From NCBI GenBank assembly GCA_914767715.1, contig OU612065.1, positions 20,460,001-20,524,000 of the forward strand: a DNA stretch of 64,000 bases, in the 5' to 3' direction. Source of the DNA: Membranipora membranacea (taxonomy: Eukaryota > Bryozoa > Gymnolaemata > Cheilostomatida > Membraniporidae). Of the stretch, positions 39,401-47,942 are shown in pieces. A program made the position numbers and the translations under genes. The stretch's first letter is position 1; every line of letters begins with the position of its first letter. The notes under the pieces are model-generated. The model was not told the origin of the DNA, ran no database searches, and saw only the letters and a program-made list of their open reading frames with translations.

Positions 39401-40135
39401 AAGTCAGCATTAGCGTTTCCGTTCTATTGCATTAATATTAATATAAGCTTATTTTCCGGAGACAGTTTATTTCGAACCTGGTGTAGACCAGTATTAGCTC
39501 CACTAGAAGTAGAGGTTCATCATCTGTCTAGTTATAACTAGCGAATAATACCATGTTAAACTCTAATGCCATATATCATTGTGAGACAGTATCCGGAAAA
39601 TTGCAATGAAGCTTTTTGCAATAAATTGTATATTTTATTATTGACTTTCAACCAGAGAACGTATAATATATGATTTAATATAATTATGTTTATGCTTTTA
39701 TCACTATTTATCAGCAGGTTAGTTATTCAGAAACATCTCTTAGCTCACTTTTATTTCAGTTTTTATAACTGTGAAAAAGGGACTTATAGGCGATGCAGTG
39801 TTGGTGGGAGCAAGGGTACACTATCGAAGATACTTAATACTGCTAGTCTTTGACTTGATTCACTCCTGATAATTGATGAAGGAGTGCTCACAATGTATTT
39901 TTGTATCTTGTTAGTCATAAAGGAGTGGTTTTTTGTATTGTAGCTGTCCGGGTTTACCCTGAATATGGCGTACACCGATATACAGCCGATAGCAGATGCT
40001 GTGTACGCCACTGGTGTATGGGAGAATGATAATACAGGGGTGGAGTTTGCTCTAGCCGTTCACATCCACCCCTACCCTAACTCTGTACTCAGCGTGTGGA
40101 TCTATGTGGCGTCCCTGGAGCGTCTCAGATACTGA
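1285..40135 (+). CDS. CC2D2A: CC2D2A, coiled-coil and C2 domain protein of the ciliary transition zone (5' partial, 28 exons)
   Basis: CC2D2A is a component of the MKS/B9 module of the ciliary transition zone and gates membrane-protein entry into cilia. Exons: 1285-1398, 1969-2111, 3311-3433, 6123-6332, 7259-7315, 8610-8689, 12317-12457, 12682-12838, 13382-13653, 14830-14922, 16181-16265, 17096-17252, 22082-22232, 22796-22934, 23213-23419, 24802-24983, 25408-25584, 25931-26044, 29261-29456, 30204-30374, 31815-32015, 32415-32504, 32997-33093, 34673-34824, 35376-35498, 36408-36571, 36936-37011, 39944-40135. All junctions are GT/AG and phase-compatible, giving about 1353 residues and a TGA stop. 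Recognised blocks include [41 protein letters not shown]-type (here [11 protein letters not shown]), [10 protein letters not shown] and the ending [10 protein letters not shown]. The human protein is about 1620 residues, so a variable N-terminus of roughly 250 residues lies left of the window. The first exon needs one base from a preceding exon. Confidence 0.95.
2588..2904 (-). other. Unidentified antisense protein-like ORF in a CC2D2A intron
   Basis: About 105 codons are open on the - strand, ending MIAQVKK-stop at 2588. A possible acceptor (tacgtag) sits at the upstream edge, at 2905. The sequence is protein-like ([36 protein letters not shown]) without low complexity. It could be the last exon of a nested gene, a retrocopy fragment or chance. 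I do not recognise a family. Confidence 0.3.
3434..6122 (+). other. CC2D2A intron, no feature recognised
   Basis: This is 2.7 kb of AT-rich sequence. A small direct repeat at about 4722-4747 (gagttgttggtggcc twice) is the only structure seen. Confidence 0.5.
6123..13653 (+). CDS. CC2D2A: CC2D2A coiled-coil region exons
   Basis: Six exons (6123-6332, 7259-7315, 8610-8689, 12317-12457, 12682-12838, 13382-13653) encode charged, heptad-rich sequence: [20 protein letters not shown], then [18 protein letters not shown], then [20 protein letters not shown], ending with [17 protein letters not shown] and NCPM across the junction. The order and spacing match the coiled-coil stretch of vertebrate CC2D2A. 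The last exon ends two bases into a Met codon at CAT|gtaagt. That splice site is also the first unit of a minisatellite. Confidence 0.88.
9337..9577. mobile_element. MITE, CACTATGG terminal-inverted-repeat family, copy 1
   Basis: It begins ATCACTATGGTTCCATG and ends CATGGGACCATAGTGAT, an inverted-repeat pair. The interior (TTCGAATGGTTAGAATCCAG, GTGTGCAAGCGCGCTAACCA) matches the copy at 24331-24654. It lacks the box-B half of the tRNA-like insert found there. Confidence 0.6.
10176..10597. repeat. Tandem duplication, about 211 bp unit
   Basis: The block beginning at CTAAAACATATATTATCTTA (about 10176) repeats from about 10387 with few substitutions, including TCTGGGTAGTCCAGTTATCT and GGTGGTGACGAGAATGAAAG in both. 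Each copy ends GTGCAATACTGGCTACT. The second copy is the end of an 89-codon antisense ORF (10490-10759) that looks like decayed coding sequence of unknown origin. Confidence 0.75.
13641..13977 (+). repeat. Minisatellite of consensus 5' splice sites (17 units)
   Basis: There are fourteen 20-bp units (13641-13920) followed by three identical 19-bp units (13921-13977). Most contain CATGTAAGTC, and 15 of 17 carry an intact GTAAGT. The first unit straddles the CC2D2A exon end (exon to 13653, CAT|gtaagt) and is identical to the unit at 13841-13860. The array lies entirely at the intron start except for its first 13 bases, which encode QNCP plus part of Met. Confidence 0.9.
15176..16160 (-). mobile_element. 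Non-LTR retrotransposon reverse-transcriptase fragment (decayed)
   Basis: Antisense ORFs carry an RT core: GCC/CLSP after a frameshifted PQG motif near 15950, then [14 protein letters not shown] (catalytic box with T in place of A in YADD), then [20 protein letters not shown]-terminal part ends near 15176 with [20 protein letters not shown]-like sequence. At least two frameshifts break it. It is 5'-truncated and sits antisense in a CC2D2A intron. It belongs to a different family from the element at 17561-20940. Confidence 0.8.
17561..20940 (-). mobile_element. Non-LTR retrotransposon ORF2 (endonuclease + reverse transcriptase), interrupted
   Basis: An ORF2 of about 1000 codons can be followed on the - strand. 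The upstream part holds [11 protein letters not shown]. The APE-type endonuclease follows, with [34 protein letters not shown] (GDFN usual) and SDHESVE. RT blocks include [55 protein letters not shown] and [17 protein letters not shown]. The C-terminal part is [21 protein letters not shown], ending YKYGV-stop at 17561. Stops or frameshifts occur near 20715, 20331-20293 and 19650. A hAT MITE splits it at 17860-18209. The type resembles CR1/L2/Jockey-like elements; the clade is not determined. Confidence 0.88.
17860..18209. mobile_element. Non-autonomous hAT (350 bp) with 8-bp target duplication
   Basis: Perfect 14-bp inverted termini, CAGGGGTGCCCAAC at the left and GTTGGGCACCCCTG at the right, are flanked by GTCTATGT at 17852-17859 and 18210-18217. 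The 8-bp duplication and CAGGGGT-type ends are typical of hAT (Charlie-like) elements. The interior has GGGGGCCGCATGCGGCCC and no transposase. It interrupts the RT ORF, whose Asp-Ile-Asp codons are duplicated on both sides by the target duplication. Confidence 0.95.
23808..23874. mobile_element. CACTATGG-family MITE fragment, reverse orientation
   Basis: The reverse complement reads CACTATGGTCCCATGCTTCA followed by TTTGTGGTTCACTCC and ends at TTCTAACCATTCCC. This matches the left half of the copies at 9337 and 24331. Only one end is present. Confidence 0.55.
24331..24654. mobile_element. CACTATGG-family MITE, copy with tRNA-like insert
   Basis: Termini CACTATGGTTCCATG and CATGGAATCATAGTG form an imperfect inverted repeat. 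A hairpin of GGTTAGAATCCA and TGGATTCTAACC lies at 24380-24404. On the - strand an A-box-like TGGTTAGCGCAC and a B-box GGTTCAAGTCC flank a GCCGCGG...CCGCGGC stem. The tRNA-like module replaces a shorter stretch in the copy at 9337. Confidence 0.65.
24425..24512 (-). ncRNA. tRNA-like (SINE-type) module within a MITE
   Basis: Read on the - strand it has a near-consensus B box (GGTTCAAGTCC) inside a strong GC stem (CCGGGG/CCCCGG) and an A-box-like TTAGCGCAC about 50 bases earlier. The outer GCCGCGG...CCGCGGC pairing closes only the T-arm half, so it is not a normal cloverleaf. It is probably a tRNA-derived SINE head or tRNA pseudogene. Confidence 0.4.
25408..30374 (+). CDS. CC2D2A: CC2D2A C2 domain exons
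   Basis: Exons 25408-25584, 25931-26044, 29261-29456 and 30204-30374 encode the C2 domain, about residues 806-985 of the visible protein. It runs from [16 protein letters not shown] through [33 protein letters not shown] and [16 protein letters not shown] to LLGYTRDTG and [14 protein letters not shown]2 domains of this ciliary family bind membrane or partner proteins. The loop after YDLPCR is much shorter than the insert in human CC2D2A. The 3.2 kb intron inside the domain holds a hAT element. Confidence 0.9.
28050..29050. mobile_element. Non-autonomous hAT (1001 bp) with 8-bp target duplication
   Basis: The left end is CATACTTGCCAAGT and the right end ACTTGGCAAGTATG (14-bp perfect inverted repeat). 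They are flanked by CTCAGATA at 28042-28049 and 29051-29058. No transposase reading frame is visible. The interior includes a smaller inverted-repeat structure (about 28650-28742) and a GC-rich block at 28845-29000 unlike its surroundings. It lies in the CC2D2A intron that splits the C2 domain. Confidence 0.9.
31815..40135 (+). CDS. CC2D2A: CC2D2A transglutaminase-like C-terminal exons
   Basis: The last eight exons encode the C-terminal half after the C2 domain, from [20 protein letters not shown] and [16 protein letters not shown] to the final [20 protein letters not shown]. This region corresponds to the transglutaminase-like (predicted non-catalytic) domain described for CC2D2A and CEP76 relatives. 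The protein ends at TGA 40133-40135. A large intron (37012-39943) precedes the last exon. Confidence 0.88.
33315..33690. mobile_element. TTAA-flanked MITE, copy 1 (376 bp)
   Basis: TTAA at 33311-33314 and 33691-33694 flanks termini AGGGCAACCAAG and CTTGGTTGCCCT. The interior matches the copy at 34046-34422 almost base for base. The TTAA target suggests piggyBac- or Kolobok-derived mobilisation. There is no coding capacity. Confidence 0.9.
34046..34422. mobile_element. TTAA-flanked MITE, copy 2 (377 bp)
   Basis: It is flanked by TTAA at 34042-34045 and 34423-34426, with termini AGTGCAACCAAGG and CCTTGGTTGCCCT. Compared with copy 1 I see about four differences in total, including one base in the left terminus, so the pair is young. 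Same orientation and same CC2D2A intron as copy 1. Confidence 0.9.
37012..39943 (+). other. Last CC2D2A intron, no coding sequence recognised
   Basis: This 2.9 kb AT-rich intron contains a short 20-bp tandem repeat (38920-38975, GCGTGACGGGCATACCCTGA-like, about 2.8 copies) and nothing else I can name. Confidence 0.5.
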
Positions 40136-40643
40136 TCAAAACAACATGATCTCCTCCGATCTCTAATTCTATTTCAAGGAAGAATTCATCCGTGTTTAGC
40201 TCAAACCGACACAACATCTAAACATATCATTGCTCTCACACGGAGCAAGGACTTATTATTATTAGCATTATAATGCCAGCAATTTAGAGCGGATTCCAAC
40301 AAAACATGATGTACATATTTATGGTCTTTTAGCTCCAAATAGAACATGCGGGCTGTCAACTCTTCAATCTATCGATAGTGTTTCATCTTTAATATGCTGA
40401 TGAAATTTTATAACGATTGGTTGTCATTCAAAGTTTCTTTCAATTCCGTTTTTGTTTTATTTATATAAGAATCTAGATTAGATTAATTTTTTGCGATTCA
40501 CATTATGTTTGATCTTTACTGTTTGGTAGGCGCTACCGCGTACCAATATTTATTACTTTTTGGATTTTGTTACTTTCGTTTTACATTCTTGTTCATAGTT
40601 TGACAATCTCAAAACTCTTCCGTCCGATCGCAGAATTATGTTG

Positions 40644-40649
40644 AATAAA
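40644..40649 (+). terminator. Candidate polyadenylation signal of CC2D2A
   Basis: AATAAA lies about 510 bases after the CC2D2A stop codon and is the clearest hexamer in the downstream AT-rich stretch. It gives a plausible 3' UTR, but no transcript evidence is available. Confidence 0.4.
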
Positions 40650-41376
40650 ACAGAGACATGATGTAGAAACACAGGATCATTGTGATTATACGGGGCAATA
40701 GAGAGGAAATTCATGTAATTTTCATTTTTAAAATATTAATGCAAGTTATGAAAGCAGTTATACAATGGCACTCTGCGTATGTGCGAGCAGTCGAGGCATA
40801 CATTTGTCTCATAGACTGAGTACCCAATTTGGAGAAACAATAGAATCCCGTAAATTGGCATTCTGCGCATGCTCAGCTCTGGGCATGAGCTGATCTCTGC
40901 AAAATTGAGTCTCGGAATTCCGAAGCCATCTGATTGGCTACCTGCTCTGGTGACATATTCCCCAAAGCGTGCGGATTTGTTATTAATAGTTATCCTCTCT
41001 TGTCATTATTAGCTGATTTTGATTGACAGTTTATGCAGGGGATGTCCCATCTCCCCTTATCCACAGTTGGAATCAGAACCCAAACTAAACTCATTGTTCT
41101 TGCACATGCGCAAGTTCAAGTCACGCATGATGCATACTTAGCCTTACGACGCCTGCTTTGTGGTAATGATAGCCTAGTTTATCAGTGATCTACATGCCCA
41201 GTCAGATCACGAGAGTCAGTATGGTAAATTGGAAGTATTTGGGCCTAAATTGAACAATTACTTTGCTATCTCATAACCTTCAACTCTTGGAGTTGCTTTC
41301 TTGATGAAAGGCAGCGCCACCATCGCTGTGCTGCAGAGAAAGACTATGTCACAATGCTATCCTGCCGGCAGAATGT

Positions 41377-41439
41377 AACCAAGTGTTACGGTGTGATATT
41401 AAAAATTCTAATTTTAATATCACACTGTAACACTTGGTT
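41377..41439. mobile_element. 63-bp palindromic element with 5-bp target duplication
   Basis: AACCAAGTGTTACGGTGTGA and its near-perfect reverse complement form a long hairpin with a short AATTCTA-type centre. The flanks are AATGT on both sides (41372-41376 and 41440-41444). A third half-copy in forward orientation lies at 41477-41508. It looks like a minimal foldback MITE in the CC2D2A/NELFA convergent intergenic gap. Confidence 0.7.
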
Positions 41440-41476
41440 AATGTACAATGGTATGAAGCCTTGAGAGTTCAAGGTT

Positions 41477-41508
41477 AACCAAGTGTTACGGTGTGATATT
41501 AAAAATTT
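41477..41508. repeat. Half-copy of the palindromic element
   Basis: It repeats the left arm AACCAAGTGTTACGGTGTGA followed by TATTAAAAATTTTA, exactly 100 bases after the left arm of the palindrome at 41377. Confidence 0.7.
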
Positions 41509-41599
41509 TATTAGCAGCTTCTATCTGTAAAGTATGAGGAGTGAGGGCAGATATGAGATTATTACAAGTCCTGTGGTTTCAGACTTTGGCTGAATTAGA

Positions 41600-41605
41600 T
41601 TTATT
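41600..41605 (-). terminator. Candidate polyadenylation signal of NELFA
   Basis: TTTATT on the + strand (AATAAA on the - strand) lies about 400 bases past the NELFA stop. With the CC2D2A signal at 40644 it would leave a convergent intergenic gap of about 0.95 kb. Confidence 0.35.
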
Positions 41606-42001
41606 ACAAAAATATCCCCAAAGCTCAGAAAATTTACACTATGAACATCATGCCTATTACTTTTATATACACTTATGATTTATGTAGCACTGCGGTAGAC
41701 AATCTAATGCATTTTCAAGATCATATCCCATACAGAAATTAAAATTTAAAATACTGAATCCCCTGTTGCTGAAAAACAAAAAAGCCGAAGTATATGGCTA
41801 GTCAGTGAGCAACTGTGCCATAATGTAAAATGAGACGATCTTATTTACAAAGTCTCCTGAGAATTACGCCCCAAGTTAACGCTTGGTAAATAAAATACAT
41901 AGAGAGATGGGCCCAGCCAAAAATTACATTTTCTATGTGGCAACCGATGTAGGTCAGGTTGACGCTAAGACACTTAATTTGAAAAAAAAAGAGAAAATTA
42001 T

Positions 42002-45000
42002 CTACTGGCTGATAACTTGAGATATTATCTGCCCGACTCCGCCTCTGGCAGGCTCTTTGAACTTTTTAATACGTCTCCATTCCCCAGTCTGGTAATTCAT
42101 CTGGAAGAACGTTTCACTGATCATCTCCCTCACTGAGTTATCGTTTAATCTCACCGGCTCGACTTTCTCGCTCAGTCTTATGTTAACAATATGACCCTGC
42201 TGAGGACATGGGTTATCTACAAATATAGTATAATAATATGAGTTAGTAAATTTGGAATATTTACCCGACAGAACCAAATATTCCACAGAGACCAGGTCTA
42301 TTAAAATTGGGTGCTGCTTAAAATAAAAGGATATATGAAACATATGTGAGGTCAATATGTATATATATATTATATATATATATATATATAAATATCCTTG
42401 CAGGTCATTACTTACTATTAAAAGTTAAGAAAATCATAGAAAATTGGAGTTGCATTCACTTCAGTTGTGAGGAAGCAACTACAGATAGGTGGTTACTGGG
42501 GGCCCACCGTCAGCCATTCATTCTACAAATGCAGCTCATAATTTTAGAGTAATCCAGGCAGGTCAGATCATACAAAAATTTGACATTGTCTCGCTGAGAA
42601 TCACTGTTGTAGCATGTAACAGCAACAGCGCTTGCAGTGTCAATTGGGTATGATTGAGTGATGGTCACATTTCAAGACAGTAAAATACACATGCATACCT
42701 CTAGACCCAGCCATAAAACCGAGTATGAGAGCTTTTTCTGGTCGAGTAACTTTGTTTGAGTTTTTAAACATATCCTGAGCTTCAACCATTTGTTCTTTCT
42801 GAAAAAAAAACATCAACACGATTGGCTATGTTATAAGCGAACAGCCTTAGATAGGTGATGCCCCTTTTTTTCTGTGCAAAAACTCTATAGCAATTCCTAC
42901 TACACTTTTTGCTTAGGGAGTGATTATGGTTGCATTTATAATAATCAACAAGTAAGCAAATATTTCTGAATGAGTGTGTGTCAAACTGGACTGTGCATCG
43001 TGTTTTTGTTCACCTTACAAACAACTGACATTGATTACTAAATGCTACCAAAAGTTTGACAAACTATTAGGAGGACACAACATACTAAATGGTAACCCAT
43101 GTTTATTTACAACAGCTGTACAGCCTGAAGGTAACCTTCTGATTTGTCATTTCACAACTCATAGACTATGTTTCAAATCTGATAACAATATTCTTACCGT
43201 GAGGGACAGAGCTTTTTTTGCCTGTTGTTGAGCCACAGCAGATGGCAGTGAAGCAGGTGTAGCTGCTGAGATGGGTAGTCTGGCGACAGGTGTAGTAATA
43301 CTGACAGTTGGAGTGGCAGGTGCTTGTGGCTGTATGGGTGTCTGCGGAGCGACAGGCCTCGGCTGTATAGGAGTAACAGGTGCTCTCATTCTTGGAGTCG
43401 GCTGAAGGGGAGCCGAATGAGTGATAGGTCCAGTTGTTTGGATTGAACTTGAAGCTAAATTTGTGGTACCTCCCAAATCTCGAGCATAACCAGCTGGAAA
43501 TAGAAATAAATTGTTTGACTATTGTCAATGTTTGTCTCATATATAGCAAAGAGAGGGTATAGTTGGAGCACTCTATAAGAGGCCAGCCAATATTAATATT
43601 AACCGATTAAGTCAAACTAAATTTCATAAACAAGCAAGAGAGGGCTTAGTTGGCGCAATGAATATCAAATCAGATCATAAAATAAGAAACAGACATGGAA
43701 ACATATAACCAAGCAAACAATGAAGGAACAATTTTCAGTGCATAGAGAACAGTAAAAAATGAACAGTAAAAGCCTGAACATATAAATGTTGTAAGAGAAA
43801 CACCGTGATTATGTAATCCTGTCCTAGCATGGTTCATATATGCCATCATATATGTATGATAGCAGTAAGGATTCGAAGGTGTATAGTGAGAGCTGATATG
43901 ATTTGGTGGTTCTGTCAGATTAAAGGTAAACATTTGTCAAAATAAACTGATATCTGATTGAAGGCAGAAATCTTGTGTCATCAGAACGGTGCCAAAATTC
44001 AGCATATTACAGAAGCAGCAGGGAAAGATGATGATTGATGAAGTGCTAATTACAAAAAAGGAGTCTCTCGGACATCTTGATTTAAACATCTTTTTTTTTT
44101 CAAACAGGTAAGGCAACTTGCTCTTTTGGTATGTAGATACATCCGCTAAATGTTAACTCAAAAATAGAATGAGAGGCTACTTGCGCAAAGAATCTTGGCT
44201 TTTGTAGTCCCCTTATATGCAGTAATGGCCTCCACACTCGACAAGGCACAATTATTGTCCAGAACATTAAACTTGGGAGTCATAGCTTACAAAACCCTTA
44301 GATTAATTGACTACAGCTTAACAATTTAACAGTTTTAACAGTCATGCGCCGCGGCTCACCTGTTGGTAGACGGGGAGTAATATTTGGCATGTAGGAAGGC
44401 GTAGTGGTTATAGCTGGAGTGGACGTTCTCGATACCGGAGCTCGGACAGTCTACAAGAAGCAAAACATGAACATCTTCATCCAAATTGGGTGACCATGAT
44501 GTGCCTTTACTTATAAGTCATATGTGGTGTAAATTCAAATAGATAATGTGGAATAATATGGTATTACAATATGTTTAGAAGAAGAATTGTGCCCTTTTGC
44601 TATTCAATACTGCGGAAGAAGACAACCCAGAAATGATGAAATTTTGATATATACATAACTCGGCACAATTTAAATATAAAACTCAACAAGTACACAGAAA
44701 GCTTTTTTAATATCTCACATGGAAAGTGGCTGACATTTGTTAATTATTGGTCATTGAATTCAATTTTTTCTGTGTCGGGTATGGCTGAGTCAACACTGGA
44801 CTATTTAATCAGAGGCGGAGCATGTATAAACGATCGGTCATATATATATTTATATATATATAAAAAAAAGTATATATATGGAATGGCTTGCATCAAAACA
44901 ATATATTATTTGATGTGAAATCAGACTGAAGTAGTACCAATACATAGTCAATACTCGATGTTCCAGACTAGTGGATAATCATACGCCTGAATGTCGGGTA

Positions 45001-47942
45001 GACGAGAGTTCTTACTTTGATAGTTGTGTTTGAGCCGCCCAGTCCGGCAGCATAATCAGGAGTTGCCTTTTCAGCAGCAGCGGCTTTTTCTGCTGCCAGA
45101 GCTTCCTCCTTCTCCTTCTTAGCTTGTGCAGCTGCCTCTTGATCTTAAAGCATAATTAAAAAACAATAAATAAAAAAACAAATAAATAAAAAAAACAATA
45201 AATTATCAAAATTATTACAAATTTGTAATAATTGAGAATATAGTGCTTTGGCGGTTTCATTATAGATGAATATTGGCACCCTCTCCTAACATGATACGTT
45301 TTAGTCCGTTAGCAATCCAAACTTAAAATAAGACATTTTTAAGGTTAGGCTTGGTTCGATGGATAATCTCTCAGGTAACCACTCAGTTTGGTACTAAAGC
45401 TAGTAACATTATGGAAAACATCTGCCCAGAATGATATTGTCTGCCAAAAAAAATGGTGCATATAGAACATTGCTGTGTACCTTCGAGCTTCTTGCGTCGC
45501 TTTGCTTCTTTTCCAGTTGGAGGCATTTCTGATATATCCAACATCTGAGATTGAGAAAAAAGGGGAAAAACATAAAATACATATTTGTAGATGTTTTATT
45601 TATCAGGGTCATATGAAAAAGGGTGGTGGAGTGTGACCTTGAATTCTGTTATTATTCATTTTATCTGAAGTTCGGAGTTACTTTATCGCTATCAGTGTGT
45701 ACAGTGATCATTAGAGGTCGAGCTACTCCCGATCCAGGTATAAACGGATCAAACTTAATCATGTTCAAACTGTTTGGGGAATCTGATCTGGTATTTAGCT
45801 CAAGTCATTAACATGGGACGAACTGTTGTGATTAAACAATTAATTCCAAAACTTGATTCACTAGTTTACCTTAGCACCGCCTTCTTTTCTCATCGACAAT
45901 GAAGAAGTATTTCTACTATGGACAGAGTTAAAGGTTGAGAGAGTATTAGCTTTGAGAAATCCAGTGTTTGAACCATTCCGTAATGACTGGCTACCTCTAC
46001 TTGCTGGAAAATGAGACATTGAGAAAAAATAACTCAAATACTAAGTTGAGATTGAGCTTAGACAAGAGTGTGCGGTCAAGCTTAAATCTAGCTTTACATC
46101 TAGGCTTCCATGAACTGGAATTCTTGACCAATGAATAAGGTACAGACTTGGCGGCAAACACTCAGCAAGTCTCAACTATTTTCGGAAATAAAATCATTTA
46201 TCGAGAATTTTTTAATGTGGTAGAAATGTGGAGATTCATTCAATTAAATATTAGAAGCCATAAAAAAAACAAAGAAATCCTCAATATAATGCACATAAGC
46301 ATACCATGTAGGTCATTAGATGCTTTAGATGGAGTGCCTTGTGATATGGTAAGAAAAAAACATTAGAATGGGATATGAAGTAGACTCAGGGCTATTTAAT
46401 ACTTACAAATTTCATCATCCATCCGTTTTGCCGTGCTCCTAACTTTCATCGGAATGTTGCCTATTGGGACCCCTTTCTTTGTGCTTGATTGAATTTCTTG
46501 AGCTGAAAGCAATAGATTTAATTAGCTGCCGATGTCCGTTGTTGTTATAACAACAATTCAAATTTAAATTATACCTGTAATTGCCATCAAGTCAGCAGTG
46601 TAAAGGTACAGTCTTGCAATGAGACATGAAATCCAAATAATATTGACTCGAGTTGTGTTGCCATTAACAAGATTTCATACACAAATGTAGTTTAATGTCA
46701 GTTACTTACATTTTATTAGTAGGTCATCTCTGAGCGCCATTGATTTCGGCTTACGTTTGAGACTAAAGTGCTTATTACGATGAGGTGGTTGATTAATTGC
46801 TGCCTGTAAGGCGTTATTCCCAAGACAAACACATTCCAGAGGTAAGGTTATTGATTCTGCTGATTTTTTAACTGCAAAATATAAAGGTTTCAAAATAGAC
46901 TCCATCACAAGTTTTTCAAGTAACTGAATTGAGCCATTTTCATAACTTGAACACAGAGCTTTTGAGGAACTGAGTCAATCACAATTAGCCTATTATATTA
47001 CACATCATCAATTACTAGAATGATCTGGCCAAATAAGGGCGCATACCAGTTACCTCAAGCATTAGGAGGGGTGCATTAAGTTAAGTGGTTGCTTCATCAA
47101 AAGAGTTACTTCATTAAAACAATAAAATAAAACATAAAAATATCATACCTGTTTTCTTGAGGTCTGCGTACATAGTCTGAAAAGTTGGGTTGTCTGTGAG
47201 TTCTGTTGAACTGACCAAAAATGTTTCAGGGTATTTCTTCATAATTTCCCCGGTTGTTGACACCCATTGGTCACGGTCATGAATTGCCAACTCAATTATT
47301 TCATTCAGATCTCTAATCCACTAAAACGAAACCATACACTTGTACAATCTTAGACATACAATATGCGATGGTACATGGGTATGTAAATTTTGGCAGCCTA
47401 TATAATTTGGAAGTTTGATAAAACAAGTTTTCAAGATGGCAATAGTGAACAAATAGAATAGTATAATTGAAATCAACAGTCACAATTATTTGGTGATTAT
47501 AAATGGGAGTAATTACCCCTTGATATTAATGATAATTAATATATGCCATCAGCTCTTTCAGAATATCACCGTGACCATCCCTTGTCAGAACCAGATCACT
47601 TAGCATCAGATATAAGTTCTAACAACCTAAACTCAAGGTAGTACTACCTATACCATTCTTTACTCTTCTCAACTATAACCTGTAACACTCCCTGTCAGAA
47701 CACTTTGATTAAAAGGCTGAGAGTAGCATAAGTACCTGGGCAACATTCCTCCTAACAATGTGTAAGAATGAGAGCAGAAGTTTCACTTTGACATGAGCTT
47801 GAAGGCTTCTAAAACATCCCTTAATGTCCTGAAGTTTTTCTATAGTTAGCTGAGAACTGATGGATCTCCCTGACCACAAATCATCTGTTGATCCAAGCTT
47901 GTTGTGAAGCCACTGTGCAGTGTCATTTTCCCTACTAGCCAT
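42002..47942 (-). CDS. NELFA: NELFA, negative elongation factor complex subunit A (12 exons, complete)
   Basis: NELF-A is the subunit of the NELF complex that contacts RNA polymerase II and stabilises promoter-proximal pausing in the nucleus. Exons in transcription order: 47942-47736, 47320-47149, 46871-46710, 46502-46407, 46337-46305, 46003-45870, 45544-45481, 45143-45016, 44450-44360, 43493-43198, 42798-42699, 42216-42002. Phases agree at every junction, giving 565 residues (human 528). The ATG at 47942 starts MASRENDTAQWLHNKLGSTD, closely matching the family start. Further family blocks are FSLKRKPKSMALRDDLL, MLDISEMPPTGKEAKRRKK, TPDYAAGL and KVTRPEKALILGFMAGSR, then NPCPQQGHIVNIRLSEKV and FQMNYQTGEWRRIKKFK. 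It is convergent with CC2D2A and divergent from the COA3-like/GEMIN7 locus. The 33-base fifth exon is the weakest call. Confidence 0.95.
42357..42391. repeat. (TA)n microsatellite
   Basis: An alternating TA tract in a NELFA intron. A similar tract occurs near 44841-44878. Confidence 0.8.
43198..43493 (-). CDS. NELFA: NELFA Pro/Thr-rich linker exon
   Basis: The largest NELFA exon encodes a low-complexity linker rich in Pro, Thr, Ala and Gln (for example TPIQPRPVAPQTPIQPQAPA). It ends with the conserved QQQAKKALSLT that leads into the KEQMVEAQDMFK C-terminal block of the next exon. In human NELF-A the same position holds a long disordered Pro/Thr tentacle. Confidence 0.9.

Noticed and set aside
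43166-43549. 127-codon antisense ORF overlapping the NELFA linker exon
   Set aside because: It is a frame-shifted shadow of the Pro/Thr-rich NELFA exon (Ser/Cys/Tyr-rich reading).
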